In this document: one piece after another, positions 1 to 12,153 of the stretch
How the letters are laid out: the number at the start of each line of letters is the position of its first letter
How positions within the stretch are numbered: the stretch's first letter is position 1
Assembly (NCBI GenBank): GCA_027946375.1
Contig: JAPEUT010000041.1
Location: 1 to 64,000, forward strand
Length of the DNA: 64,000 bases
Source: Neodidymelliopsis sp. IMI 364377
Taxonomy: Eukaryota; Ascomycota; Dothideomycetes; Pleosporales; Didymellaceae
Reading direction: 5' to 3'
Program-made: the position numbers and the translations under genes
Notes under the pieces: generated by a model
Seen by the model: the letters and a program-made list of their open reading frames with translations, nothing else
Told to the model about the DNA's origin: nothing
Database searches by the model: none

Positions 1-256
1 AGATGGGAGGGTGTGGATGGGGGAGGGCGAGTGCTAGAGCTTGTCCACCGCGAAGTTCGTTTCCAGCCAACTTGCGTCGCGGCAAATCCCGACTGGTCTG
101 ATTTTCAGCCCATGTCAGCAACGCCCTGATTGGCCCGCCGTCCACCACCACATCCTCGGCCGGGCACGTCAACGACATCGCAGCCGACTCTCGAGCAGCT
201 GTCTTGTCTTCTCTTCTGTCCCCCATTGCACCCGCACGCGCACCCGCTCCGTCGCA

Positions 257-960
257 ATGGCCTCCATCATGCGCCCCGCCGTCTTCCGCCAGGCCCCTGC
301 CGCCTCCCACCGCATGCTGTCGACGCTGGTGCGCCCCAACGCCGCCCGCCCGCTCGCCCAGTGGCAGCCGGCATTCGACAAGTCCACCCCCAGCGCCGCC
401 TTCCACGCCAGCCAGCGCAAGCAGATCCTGCCCCCGCTGCCCCAGTCGGTTGAAGGTGATGTTCTCGCACCTGCCCCAATGGCCCAATCTGACGCATACA
501 TCAACAGGCACAACAAACGACCCCGTCCCTGTCCCAAACCCTGACTACACCCACGGCAGCTACCACTGGAGCTTCGAGAGGTGCGTGACACGTGCTCGCG
601 CTACACCACACGGCGAGACAGCACACGGCGGCACCACGCAACAACGACTACAGAGCCCGACTAACACATACTAGGATCGTCTCTGCCGGTCTCATTCCCT
701 TGACCATTGCACCCTTCGCCGCCGGATCGCTGAACCCCGTCACCGACTCCATCCTCTGCGCTCTCCTCGTCGTCCACTCGCACATCGGCTTCGAGTCGTG
801 CGTCATCGACTACTTCCCCAAGAAGCGCGTTCCCCGTGTCCGCGCCGCTGCTAACTGGCTCCTCCGTCTGGCCACCCTTGCTACCGGTGTTGCCCTCTAC
901 TCGTTTGAGACAAACGACGTCGGTGTCACAGAGGCTGTCCGCAGGCTGTGGACGGCGTAG
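257..960 (+). CDS. SDH4: Succinate dehydrogenase membrane anchor subunit (CybS)
   Basis: Small membrane anchor of mitochondrial complex II, which passes electrons from the SdhB iron-sulfur centres to ubiquinone in the inner membrane. Exons 257-455, 508-580 and 675-960 give 185 residues. The first ~50 residues are rich in Arg, Ser and Ala with no acidic residues, as expected of a mitochondrial presequence. Three hydrophobic segments follow. The second ends with a His-Ser-His pair (heme-ligand region of the family) and the Asp-Tyr pair of the quinone site (VIDYFPKK). The start is the first ATG of this frame after a CT-rich leader; the exon phases fit exactly. Both introns are GT-AG (52 and 94 bp). 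Family assignment is by recognition of the CybS pattern and length; I am confident. Confidence 0.93.
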
Positions 961-1967
961 GTGTGGTTCTGAAGAGGCTTTTGTTTCTAGTATGGTAGTT
1001 TGAGATGGGCTTGTGTGGAATACATGTGATTATAGCATCAATTGGATGTGCAATGTACAACTCGCTCTGGTGCATGTGTTCGCAGTGTCTCTTTAGATTA
1101 TGAATAGCAAGCACGTATGACTTCGATAGAACCTGGATTGGTAGCCACACACTCAGGCTGTAGTGGATTGATGTACACTTACTACTACATTGACTCTGCC
1201 ATGCTGATCTCGTGCACTGCTCTACTGACTGTCGATTAGACATTAATGAACAAGTTCATATACTATAATCGTTGGCACATCATCTCCGACCTTCTGCAGG
1301 CTACCTTCACCATGTTGAGCTGGAGACGTTGGGAAGTAAACAGCCGAGGAAAGAGCGACCGGTCTGCACGTCTGAGAACGACTACATCATTCCACGCCAT
1401 CACCACAAGATTGTGCGCAAAGCTACTTCGATCACCATAGTATAGTTAGTGTGTTGCTGGTTATCTTCACGCCCTGAATACTACCAAGTCTCATCGACAC
1501 AAAGACCACATCAATGCTTGACAGAAACACTGCAACAGAGCAATTACGAGAGTCGCAGGTGCCAGCAGCTTCGAGAACAGCTCCTGCGGGCTCAACATGG
1601 AATTGGAAAATCTTTTTTGGGTAGCAACTGAAGGATTGTAGGAAAGTGGACATCTAGCTTGCGTGCACGAAGACACCACCACCAGCGCAGAGGGAAATCA
1701 AGCCATAAACTCATCAGACATAACAGTCAAGGGGAGCTCCCAAGACAATATACCAAAGGGCCGTACAAACTTGTATCGAGGCGCGGAACCGACCAGGTGT
1801 AAGATGTGATGACATGATGAAGATTTGGGAATCTAACGAAGAGCAAAAGCCCCTAGTGCCCTAGAGCACCTTCCATGCCATTAGGGACGACGAACCAGAC
1901 ATCGTTGCCCAGACCAAAATGCACCACGGATCCCGTGCTTTTTACTTCATGTTGGAGCTGCCGTGAT
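961..1967. other. Intergenic region, convergent 3' ends
   Basis: About 1 kb between the 3' ends of SDH4 (+) and the 14-3-3 gene (-). Only short frames without coding character are present; it presumably holds the two 3' untranslated regions. No RNA gene or repeat recognised. Confidence 0.5.
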
Positions 1968-2978
<1,011 letters not shown>

Positions 2979-4437
2979 TGTGAAGTGAGATCTGCAGGAC
3001 GTGGTTGTTAGCAAAATTGGGCTGGTGCGCAGCGCGCAGGTTTCGCAGCAAGAGGCGGTCGCAGCGGCCCAGCCAGCCAGTCAGCCATCCAGTGTGCGCT
3101 GCCAGGCAGGCTGTGGGAAGTCGACTCGGTCCACAAGCTGCCGGCTTTGCCGACGGCGCATGGAGCTCCAGCAAAACGAGAGTCGCGGCGTCAATTGCGT
3201 ACGCTGACGTCGGGCTCAGACATGGCGGTGGAGGGCGTAAAGGAGGGGCTTGTGCGGCTCAGTCCGCTGCAACCACAAACACTGCTCGCACAGCAGCACT
3301 GGCAACCGCTGCGGCCGGGACGTTCGAGGCGACGGATTTGGTGGGACACGCTGTGCTGATGGCGCGGGCTGGCTGGCTGTTGTTGGGACTGCGGTCGAGC
3401 GCAGCTCCTTTCGCCGACGGCGGGCGCTGCGACGGCCATGACGGAACGCGGGCAGGTACTTACGAGAGACTGTGTGTTTGGGGGTGGTGGAGTGTGTGGG
3501 AAGACGGTGGTCTGCGGTGGCGGTGGGTAAGAGACGTTGGTTGAGATCGCTTGTGGAGGATTCAAGTGAGTGTTTATCAGAGGGGGGTCGTCGAAGGCAG
3601 GCCCGACAGGCGCTAAGCCCCGTCGACGATCACGCATGCCTTAAATCGTTTCACGCCGCCCAGCCCAGGCGCGACTGGTTTGCTCTGACAGCTGCTGCGG
3701 CGACCTGTCACTGTTGTAGAGGCCAACCTCTTCGTCTGCGTGCCTGTTTGGAGCAGCCCTGTGCATAGTCATCCTGTTTGCAGGCTTTGTTGTTTGCACG
3801 TCGTGTCCCCTGTGCTTGTGCCCCGCGCTCCCTTCCGTCCATGCCTATGACCACTACACGCTTCTGAGCAGAAGCGTATGTGCCGCAGCTGTTGGGCTCT
3901 GCGTTGCTGCTGTCGAGCTTATCTTCGCCGTCATCTCAGATTGGACAGGACACCCTGCAACGTGGGAGCGTTGCAGAGAGAAGTAGCATACATAGAGCGT
4001 AGGACAGACTTGCACTTGCTGTGCACGACATGATACAATGCTTCATCCTGTCTGCCAGAACGCACTGACGGCTACAAGAAACGGTGCCAATCTGGTTCTA
4101 CGCTTCCAAGCCCTAGGCTGGACAGCTCCTCTTCCACTGTTGACCTTCACATGAGCATGCAGAAGCCAATTTCCCCAACATCACTTCCAACTAGGATGGT
4201 TCCGGGAAATCACCCGTGCCCATTGCACATCACGTCTTCTTCCAGGATGACCCTCGATCAAACGATGGCTTCAGTCAATACCTGATATCACGTGCCGACC
4301 CCGATGACGATGATGAGATGGCCTATGCGCAAGCAAGCAGAGCTTCAACCAACCGTGCATCACTCCACCTTGTCTTCCATCCAAACAGGCAACCAAACAC
4401 CACTTCATCCTCCAACTCACACACAAACACACACAAC
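2979..4437. other. Divergent promoter region between 14-3-3 and IF1 genes
   Basis: About 1.46 kb between divergent genes. It is GC-rich next to the 14-3-3 start and carries an AC-rich, CACA-containing leader directly before the IF1 ATG. Overlapping frames here are all short or antisense and none shows a recognisable protein. Confidence 0.5.
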
Positions 4438-5001
4438 ATGTTCCGCACATCCATCATCAAGAGCGCGCGCGCCGTCGCTGCCCCCCGCTACTTCTCCGCC
4501 TCTGCTCTGCGCATGGCCGAGGGTGCTACCGGATCCGCTGCTTCCAGGGCAACCGGCTCTGCTGGAGGGTCAGTCTAACTCCAAACATACCAATTGGGTA
4601 ATCCCAAGAACACAGCAGCTAACAAAACAACAGTGACGCCTTCACCAAGCGCGAGACCGCCGCCGAGGAGCTCTACATCCGCCAGGAAGAGAAGGCCAAG
4701 TACGGATGAACCTGCATTGCCAGCAGGCTTTCCATACTACACACACTGGAACACCGACTGGCTGCTATGAACACTGCTGACATGCAAACAGGCTCCTGGC
4801 TATCAAGGAGAAGCTCAAGCAGCAGAGGAAGCACATCGAGGACCTCGACAAGCACATGTCAGTACTCCCCCGCACAGAGACGTTTCATCCACACCACATA
4901 CAATGGTGCCTGTAGACTTGCAATGCGAACATTACTGACGACCCGACAGTGACGATGTCATCAAGGAGGGCGAGAAGTCCGGCCAGGGAGAGCAGAAGTA
5001 A
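4438..5001 (+). CDS. INH1: Mitochondrial F1F0-ATPase inhibitor IF1
   Basis: Small matrix protein that blocks ATP hydrolysis by ATP synthase when the membrane is de-energised. Exons 4438-4568, 4634-4699, 4792-4857 and 4950-5001 give 104 residues. Residues 1-27 form a basic presequence (Arg, Ser, Ala, no acids). The inhibitory core follows: GDAFTKRE, then EELYIRQEEKAKLLAIKEK, matching the minimal inhibitory segment of IF1, and then a charged coiled coil (KLKQQRKHIEDLDKHIDDVI) for dimerisation. The first intron lies after a Gly-rich linker. Four exons for a 104-residue protein is intron-dense, with the two middle exons only 66 bp each. Assignment rests on the core motif plus size and presequence. 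Confidence 0.92.
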
Positions 5002-5453
5002 GCACTCAGTGCGATCTTTTTGTCCCATGTCCATTTGTTAGATATATACTGTAGAATGCGTCGGGCTGACCTCTCGGTCTCGTACAGCTATTGAATGAAC
5101 ACCATATCGAACCATTCTGAATACTTCAAATCTTTTTGTCAAATGGCTCCTGGTCAATCTGAGCCTGCGCGGTCCATACTTACCCGTCATGGTCGTCCTA
5201 CTTTCTCTGCGTGATCTTCCGTATGCTTTTGATGATTGAACAAGCTTTCCATAAGGGCTGTTATATTGAGTACATCCCGGGATACAAGGTTGCTACTGAG
5301 CACTAAAACGCTGTAAACATGACATCAAACAAAGGAGTTCTGTCACTTGTCTGGTTATCATTCGTTCCTTAGCAAAGCAGTCGATTCCTTTTCTGGCCAA
5401 TCTCTCAAAATCCAAATCAGAAGCCTTCACGTTTCGCTTTTGTATCCTACATA
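5002..5453. other. Intergenic region, convergent 3' ends
   Basis: 452 bp between the IF1 gene (+) and the amidase gene (-). Moderately AT-rich; no gene-like frame, repeat or RNA recognised. Probably 3' untranslated sequence of both. Confidence 0.5.
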
Positions 5454-7365
5454 CTACACAGTCTTCAACGCGTCAACCCACGCCTCAGGCCGTAACTTCC
5501 CACCCGCGTACCCCTCATGCAGCCACTTCTCTCCATCAAACCCAAACTCAATGAGAGCATCCTCACTACCCCACTCACCCTGCCCACTCAATCCAATAGG
5601 TACCTTGCCCCTTCCCTTGACACCATCCACATACCCAACTGGGAACTGGATGCAAGGAATGCCCGTGAAATTGGCAAGCCAGACATACTCCATGTTCTTG
5701 AGCTGCATGTTTGCGTTCGTCATGCCATGCGAGAGATCTGCTTCCTCGATGGGCCAGCCAGCATTAGGCGTTGTCGGCGTGACGATAATGAGCCCGGGGT
5801 GCTTGCGGAAGAGGTAGGCTAGGTGCTCCATGATGATGTTTCGGACACGTTGAGCGAGCAGGAAGTCTGTAGCAGGAGTCTGGCGCGCAACGCTCATGAG
5901 GATCCGGTTAGCAGGCGTGAGCTCGTAGATGGAGGTCTTGTGGCCGGCTGCACCCTCAGCCAGGATAGTCATGGCGTGGGCTAATTGGCCCTGGTGGAGG
6001 AGTGGGATGCTGATGTCGATAACTTGGTATCCGAATTCAGATTGAAGGTATTGTAGAGCCGAATGGCATGCTTCTTGCACTGGGGGGTCGGCACGGTCAA
6101 ACCAGGGTTTGTAGATGCCTAGCACTTTGTTGCGTGGCCCTGTGAGTGCACGAGGTGGACTGAACTCGGAAGATGGATAATTCGAAGGATCAGGTTGTGC
6201 AAGGACGCGGTAGGAGATCTCGAGATCGACCATGCTGCTTGCTAGTGGACCTCGCACAGTGACAGACTTCCCAGCATTTGCCATCGGAGCTGTGGACACC
6301 CGGTTATGAGAGGTCTTGAGGCCGTACAGTCCACAGTAATTTGACGGAATCCGAACAGAGCCTCCACCGTCCGAGCCTATAGCAAAGGGAACGATTCCTG
6401 CGGCTACAGCTGAGGCTGCACCTCCAGACGATCCTCCAGTATAATACTGTTCATGGTAAGGATTCAAGGGCGTACCCCAGATAGGGTTGTTGTTCGTAGT
6501 ATCCATACCCAGCTCATGCATATTAAGCTTGCCAATGAGGACAGCTCCTTGCTCCTCAACCTTCCTCACGCACCAGCTAGTCTCTACCTCATTCTCTTTG
6601 CCATTTGTGTAGTCGTGACTCGTACCGATATACCTCTTGTGTCCCGTCACCTCCAGATCATCCTTGACTGCGAAAGGGATGCCATCTAGTATGCTCAATG
6701 GCTTTCCTTCTTTCCATCTTTTTGTTGAAGCTGCTGCTGCTCGTCGCACAAGTTCGACTTGGCTGGGCATGAACGAGGTGGAGTGACGCGAACGTTGTGC
6801 AGCATCTCTTTGTATGAGAGGTAGGAGGGTTTCTACGACATCGCTGGGCGTATGCGTGCCGCTCTTGTAGGCATTATGAAAGTCGGCGACCGTGTAGAAG
6901 CGATCTTTGGCATTCAGAGGCGTAACCCGCAGTTCGTCCACATTATCGGGTATGTCCAATGTCCCGCTCTCAGACGCCGATACTGGAACCACGGTAGGAT
7001 CGTACCGAGGGTCAACGTCTTCGAGCTCCTTGCAGTTGCGAAGAGAACTGAAGCCTGCGTTACTCCATAGCAAGTAAGGTAGTCCGGGTACGGCAGCAAC
7101 ACTGTGTTTGTTAGTATGCAGTGTATATATCTTGGAAGGAACAGTACAGGTTCGCGAGATAGTTTAATGCTGTGCCTTTGATTACAGGGTTCTTCGCTGG
7201 CGGGGGAGCTGTGTATGGAGCTTCATGTGCAGTTGGCGTGGGGTAGTTGAGGAACCGCGCCGCAGCACTGTCTTCTGCTGACATCGCCAAGTAATATTCA
7301 CGACCAATTGAGTTGCAGTGTAAGTAGGCTGACTCGATTTTTGGAGCAGGCCAAGGTGCTTGCAT
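5454..7365 (-). CDS. Amidase-signature hydrolase
   Basis: Member of the amidase signature family, which hydrolyses C-N amide bonds through a Ser-cisSer-Lys triad. Exons 7365-7148 and 7101-5454 (minus) give 621 residues; the 46 bp intron is GT-AG. The triad is visible: Lys at about residue 219 (PFAVKDD), cis-Ser at about 298 (TGGSSGGAAS) and nucleophile Ser at about 321 (GSDGGGSVRIPS). The ~75 residues before the catalytic core have no clear signal peptide. The C-terminal half contains the TPTTPNAGWP and TGIPCIQFPVG blocks common to fungal amidases that resemble GatA, allophanate hydrolase or fatty acid amide hydrolase. The real substrate cannot be told: the family covers acetamide, urea derivatives, indole-acetamide and lipids. 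The start is the first ATG of the upstream exon. Confidence 0.88.
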
Positions 7366-7798
7366 CGGATTGATGTGTACCTAGTTGAAGAGTTAGACTG
7401 AGCTGGGAGCTAAGCTAGACTGATGTGACAACATGTACCTAGGTTGTAAAACATGTGACAGCGGAGTGATCGACGTCAAGCATTATTGGGCACGGCGTAA
7501 ACTCTAAGGTTATTAATGTCAAGAACATCAAATTGCTTTTATTCTTAGCTGAATGCTTGATGTGTACCGCGCTATGGCACTACAAAGCGAAATAATACAA
7601 TAGTAGGCGTATACCATCCCATACGCGGTCCTGACGCTCCAATCTCCATAGGTCCCAAAACCCCCGAGTTTATGTATTGGTTATATCTTGTGATTGTCTT
7701 GCGGGCAGAGACACCGGAGGCTGAAGCTACGCGATCTCAATCGCGTCAGCTTTGCCTGCAACGGTCGTTGACATGGCTGCTCAATCTTCGCTCGCCAT
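7366..7798. other. Intergenic region upstream of the amidase gene
   Basis: 433 bp holding the promoter of the amidase gene and the 3' end of the Yet-like gene, both on the minus strand. No further coding frame or repeat seen. Confidence 0.5.
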
Positions 7799-8672
7799 TT
7801 ACTGTTTGCCAGAGACCTGATCACCCATGCGGTTGTACTCCTTCTGCATGTTCTCAACCTGCTTCTTAAGGTTCTCCATGTCGCGGTCCTTGGCAGCAAG
7901 CTCGTTCTTCAGCTTGCCAACCTCACCAGCGCCACCCTGAACATCCTTGAGGGAGGAGCCCTTCTTGGTGCCAGCCTCACCCTTGTAGGTCTTGAGCTCC
8001 TCTTCGAGACGGAGAACGTCAAGGATCATAACGTAGGTGCGGTTGAGGATGAGGGAGAGGAAGAGGGTGAACCCGCAAAGGTACATGTTGCGCTGCGAGT
8101 AGAACTTGCGGGCCTGAACCTCCATACGCTCGATACCACCGAGGCTTGCTTGTCTACGCATTAAGTTAGTAGAGGCTCTTTTTTCAGGTAGGAGCTGACT
8201 TACCCTCCCTGTTGGTTGTTCCCGCCGAAGCTGGACAGCTCAACCTGAACGCGGTAGACACGGTTTACGCTGTCAACGAACAGAATGAGAATGAAGATAA
8301 ATGTAATCTAAGAGGAGTTAGAAACAACCAATTCTGCGAAAGACAGAGAAATCCTTGCCTTCATGCCATATTGGAGCTTCGCGATGATTGGGCTCTCCGA
8401 GATGAAGGTGAAGAGCTTGCGACGCCAGGTGAACGGCAGCGGGACAATGAGAGCGCAGAAGATGAGCATCTCTGTCACCAAAAGGAGGAAGACCTGAAGA
8501 GAGAGCGAAAGTTAGCAAGTTGGTTGCATTCGTTGGGGTGAGGGGTAATGGAGAGGACACGCGAGCGCTGAGCATTCAAAATATGCCATTGAAGAATCTC
8601 AAAATGATCTTCGCCTTGTGCAGACGTGTGGTATGGGATAGGGTCACTTACAAGGCTGTAGTAGAGCGTCAT
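7799..8672 (-). CDS. BAP31/Yet-family ER membrane protein
   Basis: Endoplasmic reticulum membrane protein of the BAP31 family (yeast Yet1/Yet3), linked to export and quality control of membrane proteins at the ER. Exons 8672-8652, 8493-8359, 8307-8204 and 8153-7799 (minus) give 204 residues. Three hydrophobic segments occupy roughly residues 3-28, 53-72 and 105-128 (the last includes CGFTLFLSLILNRTYVMI), followed by a charged coiled coil (LKNELAAKDRDMENLKKQVENMQKEY) that should face the cytosol, as in the family. The tail does not end in a KKXX retrieval signal. The first exon encodes only seven residues. The second intron appears to use a GC donor (AAG then GCAAGG), the only choice that keeps frame. 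It is divergent from Dus3 with 408 bp between start codons. Confidence 0.9.
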
Positions 8673-9080
8673 ATTTGCAACGTAGCTCTGTCCTCACAAA
8701 GGGGCTGAGGTTGTGTGTGTGTTTGTGGGGTGGTTGAGTGCAACGGTGTTGCACGAAAGGTAGAAGGGAGGTAACAAACGACTTCCCTGTTGAAGATCGA
8801 TATAAGTAAACAGCTGGGGATGTTGTGGGTTGAGGGGAGGAAGAAGGAACAGGAACACGACGCAGGATTGTATCCGGGTGTGCCTAGCTTGTGATCTGGA
8901 GTGACGTATCCAGCATTGCAGGAGCGCCCGGACGCGCCTTCCTGTGGCGCATGGGCCTAGACCACTTCAAGCATGGCTCGACTTTCACTTTTGTCAAATT
9001 GTCTCTTCGAGATTCTAGAGTACGACACCACATCATTTGTGAGGTCAGCGTGCAGAAACATCCCACTAAAAACAGCTGCA
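8673..9080. promoter_or_regulatory. Bidirectional promoter of the Yet-like gene and DUS3
   Basis: 408 bp between two divergent start codons, so it must contain both promoters. No clear TATA box. An in-frame upstream ATG for DUS3 lies at 8973 within it. Confidence 0.5.
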
Positions 9081-11366
9081 ATGGATAGTGAACAGGTCGA
9101 AAGCTTATCTGGCCAGCCATTGCCTGGTGCGACCATTCCGCTGGACTCCAACGGTGCGCACAGTGGCGATAGTGAAGTCAAGAAACGAGCGAGAAGCAAT
9201 AGCCCCAATGGTGAAGCAGCAGAAGGTGCTGCGAAACGCCAGAAAGGTGTTGCACCTATCAAGGCAGAGTCAGTTGCGTTATTGAGGTAGCACAGTTTGA
9301 CTGCTAACTTTGAGTAGATATTTAATTCACCGCACTGACGCTAAAGTTGAGACCAAAGATGCGGTTGTTGATGATGATACAGCCGAAGCTGCAGATGATC
9401 GTTATCACAAAGGTGATGCGCGTGATGGTGGTGACAAGGGAAAGAAGGATAAAAAGAACAACAAGAAGCAGAAAGGAGGGCAGAACACCAGCCGAACATT
9501 CGGTAGCTCTCGCGACAAACTACCTCTCTGTGGAACTCGAATGCTGTGCAATGAATTCTCTGCGAAGGAATGCAGCTTCGGCGACAAGTGCAGGTTCGAA
9601 CACGATCTTCGCAAGTACCTCAAGGAAGGCCGCCGAGAGGATCTCACTACTTTTGAGGGCAAATGTCCGATCCACCAGGTCAAGGGATATTGCCATCTTG
9701 GCTGGAAATGTCGTTTCGTTGGCAGCCATTCTGAAGAGCGTACTACTGAAGATGGGAGACAAGAGTTGGTTCTAATCGAAGATTCTGAGCGTACATCAAC
9801 CATGGTCAATCTTGAGGACGAAGTCGACGTTGCGAACGTTGTGTCAAAAGATGTCAAGATCGGCCTTGCAAAGCGGAAAATCGACACCCCGCGATCTGAC
9901 CAGTATATGAAGTGGATTGACTCCAATAAAGATACCGAACGTGCCATGTTCGATTCGGCAGCTGGCGACAACGAAGCCCTAAAAGAAGAGAAAGAGAACC
10001 GAAGAGCTGAGTTTGTGGAAGCACCCTTCAGACCATCCGAGAAGCGAAGGCTGTACTATGGACCCGAGACACCAAGTTTGGCACCCCTCACTACACAAGG
10101 AAACATGCCTTACCGTAGGCTTTGTGTGGACCTTGGTTGCCAGGTAACTTGGAGCGAGATGGCTATGGGTATGCCGTTGATCCAAGGTGAAAGAGGTGAA
10201 TGGGCGCTCATGAAGGCACATGAATCTGAGATTAGCCCACCAAAGTTTTTGCAGAAGAACACGGTCGTTCAGGGCTACGACAACGCCAGCGACATGAAGT
10301 TCGGTGCACAAATTGCGGCTAATAAGCCATGGTTGGCGGCGAAGACCGTCGAGGTTCTGACCGATCACTGCCCAAAGCTACGAGCGATTGACTTGAACTG
10401 CGGCTGTCCTATCAATCTCGTCTGCGAGAAGGGTGCCGGCTCTGCCTTGTTGGATCAAGACAGCAAGCTCGAGAGTATCCTGCGCGGTATGAGCTACGTT
10501 TCAAAAGAAACGCCGATTACTGTCAAGATCCGTATGGGTACAAAGGACAACAATCCCACCGCCACAAAGCTTATCAGACGCCTGGTCCTCGGCGGTTATG
10601 AGGCCGTTCAGTCTGGCAAAGGCACTTCAGGCATTGCTGCTATCACGCTTCATGGTAGGAGTAAGCAGCAGCGTTACTCCAGGAGCGCCGATTGGTCGTA
10701 CATCGCTGAATGTGCGTCTCTCATCAAGCGTCTCAAGAGTGAGAAGGATGCAAGAACGGACACAATTGCGGAGGCTGATCCTCGTGATCTTGCCAACGGT
10801 GGCCATGTATACTTCGTCGGTAACGGCGATTGCTACTCTCACGAAGACTACTACAACAACATCAATAACTCTGGTGTCGATTCCGTCTTGATCGGTCGCG
10901 GTGCACTCATTAAGCCCTGGATTTTCGAGGAGATTGAGAAGGGCCAATACCTTGACAAGTCCGCTACCGAGCGCTTGACCTACATCGAGAAGTTTGCCAA
11001 GTATGGTCTGCAGACTTGGGGTTCAGACGAGATGGGTATCGGCACGACACGCCGATTCTTGCTTGAGTGGCTCAGTTTTGCCCATCGATATGTGCCTGTG
11101 GGTTTGCTGGAGCATCTGCCACCGAACATTCAAGACCGACCGCCAAGATTCAAGGGGCGTGACGATCTCGAAACGCTGATGGCCAGTGAGAACTACAAGG
11201 ACTGGATAAAGCTCAGGTGTGTATCGGGACGACGAAATATCTGCAATCGTGGTGGAGTCATGGCTAACGTCTTAACAGTGAAATGTTCCTTGGTCCTGCT
11301 CACCCCAACTTCAAGTTTGAGCCCAAGCATAAATCGAACGCTTACGAGATCGAGGCAGAAGGCTAA
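9081..11366 (+). CDS. DUS3: tRNA-dihydrouridine(47) synthase [NAD(P)+]
   Basis: Flavin enzyme that reduces uridine 47 in the variable loop of tRNAs. Exons 9081-9268, 9318-11216 and 11279-11366 give 724 residues. A Lys/Asp-rich N-terminal region leads to two CCCH zinc fingers (CNEFSAKECSFGDKCRFEH, and a second beginning CPIHQVKGYC), the hallmark of Dus3 among Dus enzymes. Then comes the FMN-binding TIM barrel: LAPLTTQGNMPYRRLC, the DLNCGCP block whose second Cys is the catalytic acid, TVKIRMG, TLHGRSKQQRYS, and the VLIGRGALIKPWIF phosphate-binding stretch. For intron 1 I chose the donor GTCAGT (49 bp intron, CTAAC branch), because the alternative would leave a 31 bp intron. An in-frame ATG at 8973 would add 36 residues (see findings). 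Confidence 0.93.
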
Positions 11367-12153
11367 ACTGTGGATGGAAACTTATAGCCAATGTGTGGTT
11401 GTCAGTGTAGCTTTTTTGACACGAAGTCGCACGGTCAGTTTGCATGCGTCCATATATCATAAAAGGGGGCGCCCACACAATGCCATCTACAACTGTGCCA
11501 AAGATCGGCTTCCTATACTACAGCGGTGCATCTTATCTAGCTCAGCATTTTGTATGGAGGCCTTGCAAATAATAATTCGACCGCCGTGTTGTATGCCATG
11601 TCACTAAGGTACACTGTGAGATACACCGACAATAACATCCGCTTTATGTCAAGAGTCTGAAACAGACAATTCAGTCATGGTGTCTAGTTATCACCTTCAA
11701 TCGGCTTTTCGGACAAAGACAAGCACATGTTGATATTCATCAAATAGTTGCATTATATTTTGGTATTTCATCATGCTGAAAGAGTCTTTACATTTTTCCG
11801 AGGTCATATCATTGATACAAAAGCACATCAAAATTTAGAACAGCGTTTTGGATTCAGTGAACACTGTCAAGAAGTATACCATTACTACAGTTCAAGAGGC
11901 GGATGAAGTTGCTTTGCCCAGACGCTTCCAGCCTCATATGATCGCGATGTCGTCACTGCCGTTCCTAGCGCTTGATTGGTCCAAGCGCCGCGACCAACCA
12001 AACCTTGGACGCGTCGAAATTCTACATGGCGTCGCAAAGCTGCATTAGATTTCATCGTTGACGTGAGGCGAGCATCTATAGGGAGGCGCGTTGTGTGTTA
12101 TTGTACATTCTGTCATTTCCGTTCTTACAACCGCCTCAAAGCTCTCCACAGCC
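11367..12153. other. Intergenic region between DUS3 and the acid phosphatase gene
   Basis: 787 bp containing the DUS3 3' untranslated region and the promoter of the downstream phosphatase on the same strand. AT-rich around 11640-11840. No coding frame recognised. Confidence 0.5.

Noticed and set aside
9287..9317. 31 bp intron 1 for DUS3
   Set aside because: Too short for a spliceosomal intron; an upstream GTCAGT donor gives a normal 49 bp intron in frame.
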